Origin: an uncultured bacterium
Lineage (GTDB): Bacteria; Bacteroidota; Bacteroidia; Chitinophagales; Chitinophagaceae
NCBI GenBank assembly: GCA_903920455.1
Contig: CAIXLY010000042.1
Coordinates: forward strand, 1 to 45,766
Length of the DNA stretch: 45,766 bases
Direction: 5' to 3'
Below, one piece after another: positions 8,524 to 17,310 of this stretch (positions are counted from its first letter, which is position 1; each line of letters opens with the position of its first letter). A model generated the notes under the pieces. That model worked only from the letters and a program-made list of their open reading frames with translations. It had not been told where the DNA came from and ran no database searches. Both the position numbers and the translations under genes were made by a program.

Positions 8524-9622
8524 TCGTAAGCTTTATCGGAGTAGTTTTATTTGCATTCCACTGTGCAACATAAATGCTATCGTCCTCATCGATACACACA
8601 TCATGTCCGTGGTGGAACACTTTTGATTCGTGCTGGAATGTTTGCTGAAGTACACCATTTTTGTAAATAGGTGCAGTTCCGCCCGGACTAGCAAGCACTT
8701 TATAGTTTGTATCGAGGATTGTTAGAAACCCTGAACTGTTTAGTTGATTACCTTCTTTGTCCTTAGACCAGCATACGCCAGCATATAAATGCTGACCATG
8801 GATTACAGGCCTACACACATACATCCCTGGAGTATCAATGCGTTTTATGAATTTACCATCTAAGGTGAACACCTTGAAACAGCACTCTTCCCTTGAAGTA
8901 CATATCAACACCGGATTGTCTTTATCGCGGTTGTCTACAACAACACCATGTGCGCAATGTAGGTTATGCTCTTTGTTGTCATTATTATGACCACCAAACT
9001 TTCTAATGAATCTTCCTCTGCTGTCGAAATGAAGAATGTAGTCAGAGCCATACCCATCAGCTACATAAATATCTCCATTGGGAGCGATAGCAGTTTCAGT
9101 TGGGTGATACCCTTCATCGTCTTTATAAACGCCGATTGCATGAGGTTGGGGGAGAGTAAAAATAATCCTTCCCTTCACATTTGTTTTTATCACATTTCCC
9201 GGCTGTGATTTTCCTGCCCCTGAAAGATCAGTATAAAATCCATTGTCAACGATCAACAGAAAATCTTCTCCATTCTCTTTGCTAATGGAAAGTCCGTGCC
9301 CCGCTGGATATGAAGTTCCCCAGGATTCTATAAGCTGTCCTGATTTATCAAATATGAGTATGTTATTGTGAGTATCATCTCCAACAAGGATCAATCGCCC
9401 TTGACTGTCCTGAATCATTTCATGACAATTGTTTACAGGATGAGTGCTAGAACTAATTTTTGCCCAGCCATGGTCTACCTTATAAGTAAACCCATTGTGT
9501 CCAAGGATTAATTCTTCAGGCTTTATCCCTTTATTGCCAATTGAAAAGGCAAATGACTTGCTGGCAAGCAATCCTGCAGAAGCCAATGCAGCTGATTGTA
9601 TAAAAGTTCTTCTTGTTTTCAT
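8516..9622 (-). CDS. Exported NHL-type beta-propeller protein with twin-arginine signal
   Basis: The start at 9622 gives MKTRRTFIQSAALASAGLLASKSFA, a good Tat leader (RRTFIQ) with AxA-type cleavage; an in-frame upstream extension to 9757 has no such logic. The 368-residue protein has repeated propeller-blade segments: MIQDSQGRLILVGDD, PHAIGVY, TAIAPNGDIYVADGYGSDYILHFDSRGRFIRKFGG, HCAHGVVVD, CTSREECCFKVFTLDGKFIKR and HGHDVCIDEDDSIYVAQWN. This is typical of NHL/SMP-30-like six-bladed propellers near peptidylglycine lyase-like proteins. Tat export suggests folding, and perhaps metal loading, before export. The function is unknown. Its last codons lie within the repeat at 8441-8523. Confidence 0.82.
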   Translation of the reverse strand: MKTRRTFIQSAALASAGLLASKSFAFSIGNKGIKPEELILGHNGFTYKVDHGWAKISSSTHPVNNCHEMIQDSQGRLILVGDDTHNNILIFDKSGQLIESWGTSYPAGHGLSISKENGEDFLLIVDNGFYTDLSGAGKSQPGNVIKTNVKGRIIFTLPQPHAIGVYKDDEGYHPTETAIAPNGDIYVADGYGSDYILHFDSRGRFIRKFGGHNNDNKEHNLHCAHGVVVDNRDKDNPVLICTSREECCFKVFTLDGKFIKRIDTPGMYVCRPVIHGQHLYAGVCWSKDKEGNQLNSSGFLTILDTNYKVLASPGGTAPIYKNGVLQQTFQHESKVFHHGHDVCIDEDDSIYVAQWNANKTTPIKLTRV

Positions 9623-9815
9623 ATTATGAATATACAAATTTTCGCATTTATTTTTCAACTTTCCTTGCCCACAGTTTTCATAAAAATGGCCCCGCCTAGA
9701 TGCCTCCATTAATGAACATGCGTGATGGACGATCTCAAACCTGAGCTGAATATCCACCTCTTGAGAGCAGCGACTAGGGATGTTGGTCTAGATAATGCCT
9801 CTGGCTGGACAAACA

Positions 9816-10265
9816 TCATGAAAAAACAGAACGGGATTCTTGAAGTACGGTCCAACTTCCTTCCTGGAGCTCCATCTCCAATTCTCCTGCATCCCATCCA
9901 CAATACCCGATGAAGAGTTTAATTTCATCCTTAGATGCTCCAATTGCATTGATTGCATCAATGACCTGTAGAATGGACCCTCCAGCATACATGCCATTAG
10001 AAAGTGGCTGGCCTCCTTCAATAAGATCAGGTCTGCTGTGCAAAATATAGATGTGTTCGGGATCTACGGGTCCCCCTTCAAAAATAGGAAATGGTTGGCT
10101 GTGCCGAAACTCCTCCAGCTCATGCAACGATCGTCCAAGCGGCTTGTTCACCACAAAGCCTTCGGCTCCGTCGGCGTTATTTTCAATAATTAGAATGATA
10201 GCATCTTCAAAAAAGCTGCCCCTCAAGGCTGCCGTGCTTTTGATATAGGATCCCGCTTTGATCAT
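9816..10265 (-). CDS. YqgE/AlgH (DUF179) family protein with short C-terminus
   Basis: Residues 1-135 match YqgE/AlgH well: GSFFEDAIILIIENN, GFVVNKPLGRSLHELEEF, IFEGGPVDPEHIYILH and FIGYCGWDAGELEMELQEGSW. The family is usually about 180-190 residues; here a TGA ends the frame at 149, soon after GSW. In the next frames downstream there are fragments such as VQPEALSR (minus strand, about 9780-9812) that resemble the missing C-terminal helix region. One extra T in the T6 run near 9821 would join them. The gene may therefore be a recent truncation or carry a sequence error. The function of the family is unresolved. Confidence 0.8.
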   Translation of the reverse strand: MIKAGSYIKSTAALRGSFFEDAIILIIENNADGAEGFVVNKPLGRSLHELEEFRHSQPFPIFEGGPVDPEHIYILHSRPDLIEGGQPLSNGMYAGGSILQVIDAINAIGASKDEIKLFIGYCGWDAGELEMELQEGSWTVLQESRSVFS

Positions 10266-10382
10266 ATGTTGAAATATCTGGAAAACTCGAATTTAGATCA
10301 AGTGCACTTTTTGTTTTGCAAGAGGTCTGGATATATTTCTCAAGTATATGTAACAGCAATAATTCATGTCTGCATGCAATCA

Positions 10383-13300
10383 TTAGCTAAAGAGATACTC
10401 TACATCCTCTCTTGAAAGGCTCTTGACAAATCCTGAATCATCCGCTACAAGATCTCTGGCAAGTGTTCGTTTCTTATCCTGTAACTGGAGTATTTTATCT
10501 TCGATAGTGTCTTTGCAAATCATACGATAAGCAAAAATATTTTTGGTCTGCCCGATACGATGGGTGCGATCTATGGCCTGTTGTTCAACTGCTGGATTCC
10601 ACCAAGGATCGACGATGTATACGTAATCAGCAGCGGTTAGGTTAAGACCCACACCACCAGCTTTAAGAGATATCAAGAACACACGCACTTCGTCATTGTT
10701 TTGGAAACTCTGAATGGCCTTTTCCCGATCTGGAGCGCTTGTACTGCCATCAAAATATTCAAACCGCACGCCCAATTCAGTTAGTTTTTCTTTGATCAGG
10801 GCAAGCATGCCAAGAAACTGAGAAAAAATTAATGCCTTGTGGTTGCCAATATTTTCAGTGATTTCTCTTGCGAGTTCGTCCAACTTCACTGAAACATTCG
10901 GCATCGGCTCAGCCTCATTCATGATAGCAGGGGAATCACAAATCTGACGCAGCTTCATTAGTCCTTGAAGGATAGTGAGCTGAGATTTCTGTATGCCATG
11001 CTCTTTGATTACGCCAAGTATTTTATCGCGATAATCATTTCTGTATGCATCGTAAATATTCCGCTGGTCTTCTTCCATCTCGCAGAACAGAATAGTCTCG
11101 GTTTTATCAGGCAGGTCTTTTGCCACCTGTTCCTTGGTTCTCCTGAGGATAAACGGATAAAGTAATTTCTTTAAATGTTCTTTGTGCTCACGCTCGCCAA
11201 ATTTATCAATCGGAGTAGCAAATTCATTTCTAAAATTTTCAACACTTCCCAACATCCCAGGATTCAGAAAATTCATCTGTGCATAAATATCAAATGTGTT
11301 GTTCTGTAATGGCGTACCACTCATGCAAAGCCTGTTCTTGGCATTGAGTAAACAAGCTGCTTTTGTAACCTTGCTCTGTGGATTTTTAATTGCCTGGGAT
11401 TCATCCAACACGATATAATCAAACTGGGTCTCTACCATGAACTTGATATCACTACGCAGTGTTCCATAAGTAGTAATCACCACATCAAATTGATCAAAAA
11501 TCTTTTTATCCCTTTGCCTTTCTCCGCCATGATGAATGCTATACGTTAAGTTGGGCGTGAATTTTTTAATCTCATTTTCCCAGTTGTACATCAAGGTAGT
11601 TGGACAAACCACGAGTGCGGTCATGCTCGGATTTTGGTCTTTATACAATTGCAGTGAAGAAAGCGCTTGTATTGTTTTACCGAGACCCATATCATCAGCA
11701 AGAATACCACCCCAACCCACTTCAGTAAGATAATTTAGCCAATGGTATCCCGCAACCTGATAAGGCCTGAGAATATGTGCAAGTGCCTCAGGGGGATCAA
11801 CTTCAGTGATTCTATTGAAAGATCTTAAGCGATCATACTTCTCTTCAAGCTTGATCATCACTTCCGTTTCATCTATGCCGTTATACAATTCATCGATGAT
11901 GCTTAAATGATATTTTGAGAGACGCAGTTGATCCTGTTTCCCCTCACCGACACGAAATAGCAGAGAATATTTTTTTAGCCACTCATCAGGAAGAATTCCC
12001 AATGTGCCATCGTTCAGTTGTACAAACTGCTGTTTGTTTGTAAGCGCGCGCTTGATCTCTTCAATGGTAACCTTCTGATCGCCAAATACAATGTCAACTT
12101 TGGCATCAAACCAATCAACACCATTGCTGATTTGAATTCTTGTCTCCGGCTTTGCAGTATTGAATCTATAATTTTTCAAGACCTCAAATCCAATTACTGG
12201 AATTTCAGCCTCCTTCATTGCGTCAACGAATAAAAAGAACCAATTGTTTCTCAATACTTCAGTTCCTTTCAAGACCAGGTTAAAACTGTTTTCTGTCTTG
12301 ATGAAGTTGGAGTGAAGAGAACCAAGTTTTTTTACAAAATCAGATTCCTTCGCTACATTTCTACGAATCAATTTGACCTTGGTGCCTTCTGGCAAAAAGA
12401 TGGTTTCTTTATCTGAATACTTTACTTCATAGCCCTGATATAAAAAAACCGGAGAGAAAATCAAGTACTCATTTTTTTCCTGAAGCTGGAGCTGCATCGC
12501 TGGCTGTCCTTCAAACACTTCAGTAAGTATGTCTCTATCAAAGTCTGCCTTATACTTACGGGCAAATGGAAGAACATGCTTTTCAAGAAATTCTGGCCAT
12601 GCTGCAATTGATATTTTTCTATTTCGCTCAGGAATAAATTCAGTAACCGCCTCAAGTTCTTCTAAAGAGTTCCACGTATAAATCGTGTTATTAAACAATG
12701 TGAGTAGTGAAGATGTCCATTCATTCGCAGTCAATTCAATATCCCATTCCTCAATATGTACCTTCGGCTCAATCTGTATATGTTTCTTAGCTGCAGTAAC
12801 ATCGAGTGCTGGAGTCATTCTGCCGTTGCCTATCCCTACTTTTTTTAGATTGGCAGTAGTGAATGTTTTTCCAGGCTGCAATCTCATAAACACAGTTCTG
12901 TCGGCATGCTCCTGAAAAAGCTTTACCAATTTTGGGTGCAGGTACTCATCAATAAGCTGTGTAGTCTCCGCAGGAAGCCCCTCTTCCTCTGAATAAATAA
13001 TATTTTCCCAGATACCAGAGAAAGGTGAATTCCTGCTTAGGTATTTGTCAATTTCTGAAAGCTGTAATTTTCTTACTGCGTTTAACAAAGAAATATCTTC
13101 TGTTTGTATTTCTGTTGTTGGTACGTATTTAGAAAGGTCGATATGTTGAACCTTGCCAATAAATTCCATCTTGTCTTGATCAAGTTCTCCTCCAACCAAT
13201 TCAACAGTAAATCCAGGATATTTCCCTGGGGTTTCAATAAAAACAGTGCCGAGGCGGTAAGCCGAATCAACCGATTGCTTTACCGGTGTAACTTCCGCTT

Positions 13301-14141
13301 CAACTGCCTTATGCGCTTGAACCAAAGGTCTCTCCTCCACAGAGGCAACAACCCTTTTTACATTTAAATCCAGTACCCTCAAAAAAGGCTTGCCTTCTTT
13401 ATACGTGAATTCAAATTTTTTGTCCCAATCGGGTTCATTCATACTGTACCCATAGATACCAAGAAGCTTATTCTTTTCCTTATCCCAATTTCTGATGGTA
13501 TCAAAATATAGTGAGCCATATGCATTAAGCAACTGAAGAAAAAGTGCTGTTTTGTGTACACAAAGGGGATGAACCTCTTCTATACAATTGCATGAGGTGT
13601 CAAAGTTTTTTTCTTCATTGCGCTGTATGACCAATGGAAATGTTTCGCCGTTGAGCTCCAATGTGGCTTCAACCCGTTCATCTCTTGCAAGTTGAATCGT
13701 GGCTTTATTTGTCCTTAACATTACTTCAGCTTGTTCACACACCTCAATGGTAGAAAGCATTCTGATGGTTCTCAAATCAATCTGCTTCATCTTCACAACG
13801 GTATGCCGCTGATCATACCGAATTGCATGATCACCAATCATATTCCTATCAAGAAGATCTTGCAAATGAAAGAGCGCAGCAGCCTCGTGCCTACAAATAT
13901 CACCAAGGTTATATGGACAACTACAACGCAAGGAAAGCGAACGTTGATCTTTGTACTTTAAAATATTGACCCTGTAGAATGTACTGTAATTATCATCCTT
14001 GACCCTGAAACTCACTGAACCCAAGAGCTCATCGACCTCAATAAATTCAACATAGTTTATGGCATGAATCTTTTTACCTCGACGAATAACTTCGTCTGTT
14101 CCGTTATTATAAATAAACTTGAGTAGATGAGAAAGGGACAT
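10383..14141 (-). CDS. SNF2-family helicase with two SWIM zinc motifs
   Basis: The 1252-residue protein belongs to the large bacterial SNF2/RapA-like ATPases that move along double-stranded DNA. The ATPase core lies near residues 790-1220: Walker A DDMGLGKT (about 815), LDESQAIKN, MSGTPLQNN, then the second RecA lobe with LISLKAGGVGLNLTAADYV and IDRTHRIGQT. The N-terminal region has a SWIM zinc motif with C73, C75, C83 and H85. A second CxCx7CxH set has the same spacing at C184, C186, C194 and H196. Residues 200-780 are the long variable region seen in this group. Such proteins are linked to DNA repair or transcription recycling. The gene stands alone between divergent and co-directional neighbours. 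Confidence 0.93.
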   Translation of the reverse strand: MSLSHLLKFIYNNGTDEVIRRGKKIHAINYVEFIEVDELLGSVSFRVKDDNYSTFYRVNILKYKDQRSLSLRCSCPYNLGDICRHEAAALFHLQDLLDRNMIGDHAIRYDQRHTVVKMKQIDLRTIRMLSTIEVCEQAEVMLRTNKATIQLARDERVEATLELNGETFPLVIQRNEEKNFDTSCNCIEEVHPLCVHKTALFLQLLNAYGSLYFDTIRNWDKEKNKLLGIYGYSMNEPDWDKKFEFTYKEGKPFLRVLDLNVKRVVASVEERPLVQAHKAVEAEVTPVKQSVDSAYRLGTVFIETPGKYPGFTVELVGGELDQDKMEFIGKVQHIDLSKYVPTTEIQTEDISLLNAVRKLQLSEIDKYLSRNSPFSGIWENIIYSEEEGLPAETTQLIDEYLHPKLVKLFQEHADRTVFMRLQPGKTFTTANLKKVGIGNGRMTPALDVTAAKKHIQIEPKVHIEEWDIELTANEWTSSLLTLFNNTIYTWNSLEELEAVTEFIPERNRKISIAAWPEFLEKHVLPFARKYKADFDRDILTEVFEGQPAMQLQLQEKNEYLIFSPVFLYQGYEVKYSDKETIFLPEGTKVKLIRRNVAKESDFVKKLGSLHSNFIKTENSFNLVLKGTEVLRNNWFFLFVDAMKEAEIPVIGFEVLKNYRFNTAKPETRIQISNGVDWFDAKVDIVFGDQKVTIEEIKRALTNKQQFVQLNDGTLGILPDEWLKKYSLLFRVGEGKQDQLRLSKYHLSIIDELYNGIDETEVMIKLEEKYDRLRSFNRITEVDPPEALAHILRPYQVAGYHWLNYLTEVGWGGILADDMGLGKTIQALSSLQLYKDQNPSMTALVVCPTTLMYNWENEIKKFTPNLTYSIHHGGERQRDKKIFDQFDVVITTYGTLRSDIKFMVETQFDYIVLDESQAIKNPQSKVTKAACLLNAKNRLCMSGTPLQNNTFDIYAQMNFLNPGMLGSVENFRNEFATPIDKFGEREHKEHLKKLLYPFILRRTKEQVAKDLPDKTETILFCEMEEDQRNIYDAYRNDYRDKILGVIKEHGIQKSQLTILQGLMKLRQICDSPAIMNEAEPMPNVSVKLDELAREITENIGNHKALIFSQFLGMLALIKEKLTELGVRFEYFDGSTSAPDREKAIQSFQNNDEVRVFLISLKAGGVGLNLTAADYVYIVDPWWNPAVEQQAIDRTHRIGQTKNIFAYRMICKDTIEDKILQLQDKKRTLARDLVADDSGFVKSLSREDVEYLFS

Positions 14142-14320
14142 ACTTGGTAAAAAGTTAATCTGCGAAATTAACTGAAAAGAGGGGTACTCTTTGAGTATAT
14201 CAACTATTATTTATTTAACCGTTTATCCAACAAAAATGTCGTGGGAAATACGTATATTAAGAGGTTTGCCATGTAAGGGGCATCTAGCATTTTGATTCCA
14301 CATCTCTAATTCCTAAACAT

Positions 14321-15373
14321 ATGAAAAAAGCAAAGCAGATGAAAAGCCTTTCTTCTTCGCTAATGGCGTTGATGGTTGGATGTATTTTTTTAACCTCATT
14401 GCCAGCGCATGCCGATACCTTTAATGTGAAAGACTATGGGGCTGTGGGCGACGATAAGACCGACAACACTGCTGCATTTTCATCATGTATTCAAGCTGTG
14501 ATTACAGCAGGCGGTGGAAAAATATTCCTCCCAGACGGTTTATACCGGGGACGTATCATCATCCCAGCAATCTCTAAACCACTTCCTAGTTGGATGACGA
14601 TTGAGATTATAGGAGAGAGTGCGCCTACTCCTGTTTTCGGCACCATTGGGAACTTCCCTATGCGCAAGCACGGCACCATCCTGCAGTGTCTCGAAAAGTC
14701 TGGCCCAGCAGTCATTTCAGTTAGTAAGTCAACCGATGCTCTCTATGGTGATTACTCGGCTGTTCATGTGATCATTCGCAATCTTGACATCCGCAGCTAT
14801 GACAACCCAGCAATTGGTGGTGTGGATCTACAATGGGCCATGCAATGCCAACTCGAAAACGTATTCATCAACACGGACATCTACAACGTACAATCTGCAA
14901 TGCCAACACATGGCACCAAAGGATTAATCACACCAGAAAGCAATAATGCCGCCCTCACGATATTGCGGAATGTACAGGTAACAGGTTACCATACTGGCAT
15001 TCTCATCAGTGAACACACGGATGCCGACAATATCGTTGTTGCCAGCAACATCAATGGTTTGGAATTCGCATTTGCGCATCATGCTTCACACCTCAGAAGA
15101 GTAGGCGCTTATCGCAACACCAACCATGTCGCCATCACGGGAAAACACGGATTTCAGATTGACCAACTGAATACCGAAAACTCAGGGCCAGGACAGACAG
15201 ATGAAAAAAATGTTTGGCAAAAAACCATTTACGATGTCACCGATCCGGATAATCTTGGAACTGCTGATATCACATACTGGGTGGTGGTTGGTAATATTGG
15301 AGCAGTTGCAGACTTTAAAATAAATGGTGGCCGCAACATACGCACCCGTCGAATTGGTTCTGTAACCTTGTGA
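14321..15373 (+). CDS. Secreted pectate-lyase-like beta-helix protein
   Basis: The leader up to LPAHA is a signal peptide; the ATG at 14321 or the one seven codons later (MKSLSSSLM) could be used. The mature protein opens with FNVKDYGAVGDDKTDNTAAF and GGGKIFLPDGLYRGRI, the entry sequence of the pectate lyase superfamily/GH28 beta-helix fold. Later blades include VIIRNLDIRSYDNPAIGGVD and LENVFINTD. At 350 residues it lacks an obvious set of catalytic aspartates, so hydrolase or lyase activity is not assured. It reads away from the SNF2 gene and converges on comB. A role in polysaccharide binding or breakdown outside the cytoplasm is inferred from the fold. Confidence 0.8.
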   Translation: MKKAKQMKSLSSSLMALMVGCIFLTSLPAHADTFNVKDYGAVGDDKTDNTAAFSSCIQAVITAGGGKIFLPDGLYRGRIIIPAISKPLPSWMTIEIIGESAPTPVFGTIGNFPMRKHGTILQCLEKSGPAVISVSKSTDALYGDYSAVHVIIRNLDIRSYDNPAIGGVDLQWAMQCQLENVFINTDIYNVQSAMPTHGTKGLITPESNNAALTILRNVQVTGYHTGILISEHTDADNIVVASNINGLEFAFAHHASHLRRVGAYRNTNHVAITGKHGFQIDQLNTENSGPGQTDEKNVWQKTIYDVTDPDNLGTADITYWVVVGNIGAVADFKINGGRNIRTRRIGSVTL

Positions 15374-15406
15374 TAGGGCTATATTTTTTATCCCCCCCTA
15401 TTCTCC

Positions 15407-16147
15407 TTATTTACGTGTGAGATCAATCAGTCTATCACCCTTAAATATCGGCAACACATTCGCCCCGTCATCTTGCAGGCAATACCTGATGTCTTTTTCC
15501 AGGTTATACTTCATTAGGCGTTGATAGTGGGTTGCATTGCGGTCGCGCATGAAGGCAAACCGATCCTCCCCAGCTTCGAGATACAACTGTTCTGCAATCT
15601 TAGATGAATCACAGTTAATGGTAAAATGAGACTTTATGCGTGATATGACAGCACCTGCAAACAGGCTGTCTTCCAGATTTACCCTATCCTTCCATGCTGA
15701 GCACCCAAGCAAAACATCTTTGTTTGAAGCAATAAGGTAGTCGCACACTGCAGAAATATTTGGAAAAGCGCCTGTAATAATCTCAGGCGCAGCGCTATCT
15801 AAGGCCATGTGCAACAGCTTTGTGCCATTGGTGGTGGTGAGCACCAATATTTTATTCGCTACAAATGATCGGGGATATTCAAATGGAGAATTTCCATAAG
15901 TTAAACCCTCAGCAACCTTACCATCTCTTTCTCCTGCTGTAATTCCGCCGAACTCCAGACCAAGTTCAATACAACGAGGAACAGTTGCCACGGGAATAAC
16001 CGATGCTGCCCCATTATACAAGGCGGTAGCAATGGTGGATGTTGCCCGCAATACATCAATAATTACAACAACACTATTGCTCAAATCATACAGGTTAAGC
16101 AATGCAGGGGAAAGACAGGTATATAAATTTCTTTCGGTATTCGGCAT
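15407..16147 (-). CDS. comB: 2-phosphosulfolactate phosphatase family protein
   Basis: A 246-residue ComB-family protein. Family marks are VVVIIDVLRATSTIATAL (about 25-42), GERDGKVAEG, LTTTNGTKLL and GCSAWKDRVNLEDSLFAG. ComB dephosphorylates 2-phosphosulfolactate to sulfolactate, known from coenzyme M synthesis and also present in many bacteria that do not make coenzyme M. No comA or comC is nearby, so the in vivo substrate here is open. The gene starts 6 nt after gcvT ends and is probably co-transcribed with it. Confidence 0.88.
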   Translation of the reverse strand: MPNTERNLYTCLSPALLNLYDLSNSVVVIIDVLRATSTIATALYNGAASVIPVATVPRCIELGLEFGGITAGERDGKVAEGLTYGNSPFEYPRSFVANKILVLTTTNGTKLLHMALDSAAPEIITGAFPNISAVCDYLIASNKDVLLGCSAWKDRVNLEDSLFAGAVISRIKSHFTINCDSSKIAEQLYLEAGEDRFAFMRDRNATHYQRLMKYNLEKDIRYCLQDDGANVLPIFKGDRLIDLTRK

Positions 16148-16153
16148 GGGAGG

Positions 16154-17242
16154 TTATTTAACAAACGGCAATTGAACAACAACAGCCTTGATCTGCTTAT
16201 CTCTGATATCTATATAGAGTTCAGATCCAACAGCCGAAAATGCAGTAAGCACATACCCCATGCCTATGCCTTTATTGAGGGTAGGCGACTGTGTACCGGA
16301 GGTAACACGACCAATGAGATTTCCCTCAGCATCGCGTATGATGTAGTCGTGACGAGGGATTCCGCGATCAACCATTTCAAATCCAATCAATCGCTTTTCT
16401 ACTCCGATATTTTTTTGCTTCTTAAGAAATTCAGAAGATGTGAAATCTTTATTGAACTTGGTAATCCAACCTAATCCAGCTTCAAGCGGGGTAGAATAAT
16501 CATCAATATCATTCCCGTATAGACAAAATCCTTTTTCAAGCCTAAGGGTATCCCGAGCACCAAGACCGATAGGCTTAATGCCTACTGAAGCCCCTGCTTC
16601 AAAAACTGCATTCCAAATCTTGATGGCATCCTCCCCTTGATCTTCAAAATATATCTCAACCCCTCCTGCCCCAGTATACCCGGTTGCACTCACCAATACG
16701 TTCTCCACACCAGCAAATTTGCCCTTGACGAAAGTGTAATATTTCAAATCCCTAATATTCATTTCTGTGAGGGGCTGTAAAATCTTTGTAGCAAGTGGGC
16801 CCTGTATGGCAAGCAAACAGGTTTTATCTGAAATGTTGTGCATTTCTACATGGGCTGCCCTAAACTGCTGAATCCAATCCCAATCTTTTTGAATATTAGA
16901 GGCATTCACCACCAACATGTATACCTCATTTTGCTTAATGCAATAGACAAGCATATCATCAACAATGCCCCCATTTTCATTGGGCATACAACTGTATTGC
17001 GCCTGCCCGTCTTGCAGCTTGGCAGCATCATTTGAACTGATTTGTTGAATTAATGCCAGGGCATGCTCTCCTTTAAGGATGAACTCGCCCATATGGCTTA
17101 CATCAAAAACGCCCGCGCTATTTCTGACAGCATGATGTTCATCGTTAATTCCTGAATACGAAATAGGCATATTATAGCCTGCAAATTCAGCCATCTTGGC
17201 TCCAAATGCCTGATGTAAGGCGGTGAATGGGGTTGACTTCAT
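16154..17242 (-). CDS. gcvT: Aminomethyltransferase, glycine cleavage T protein
   Basis: The 362-residue T protein has essentially the length of E. coli GcvT (364). It releases ammonia from the aminomethyl group on the H protein and makes 5,10-methylene-THF. Signatures are [41 protein letters not shown] (catalytic Asp about 95-96), [15 protein letters not shown] and [21 protein letters not shown]. The other glycine cleavage genes are not in this window, as is usual in Bacteroidota. A full promoter sits directly before the ATG. Confidence 0.96.
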   Translation of the reverse strand: MKSTPFTALHQAFGAKMAEFAGYNMPISYSGINDEHHAVRNSAGVFDVSHMGEFILKGEHALALIQQISSNDAAKLQDGQAQYSCMPNENGGIVDDMLVYCIKQNEVYMLVVNASNIQKDWDWIQQFRAAHVEMHNISDKTCLLAIQGPLATKILQPLTEMNIRDLKYYTFVKGKFAGVENVLVSATGYTGAGGVEIYFEDQGEDAIKIWNAVFEAGASVGIKPIGLGARDTLRLEKGFCLYGNDIDDYSTPLEAGLGWITKFNKDFTSSEFLKKQKNIGVEKRLIGFEMVDRGIPRHDYIIRDAEGNLIGRVTSGTQSPTLNKGIGMGYVLTAFSAVGSELYIDIRDKQIKAVVVQLPFVK

Positions 17243-17246
17243 CGCG

Positions 17247-17279
17247 TAAAGTTACAAAGTTTGTTGGTTGAGTTTCAAA
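17247..17279 (-). promoter_or_regulatory. Promoter of gcvT-comB
   Basis: On the minus strand, TTTG (17279-17276), a 21-nt spacer and TAACTTTA (17254-17247) fit the Bacteroidota promoter with one mismatch in the last base of the -7 box. The -7 element is only 4 nt (CGCG) before the ATG, the same gap and spacer as for the M16 promoter at 7161-7192. Confidence 0.55.
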
Positions 17280-17310
17280 TTGATCGCCTAGAGTTTACGC
17301 TTTTATATAA

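Noticed and set aside
15372-15401. ATAGGG/CCCTAT pair as a terminator between two convergent genes
   Set aside because: Only six pairs with a 17-nt loop and no clean T-run; too weak to list.
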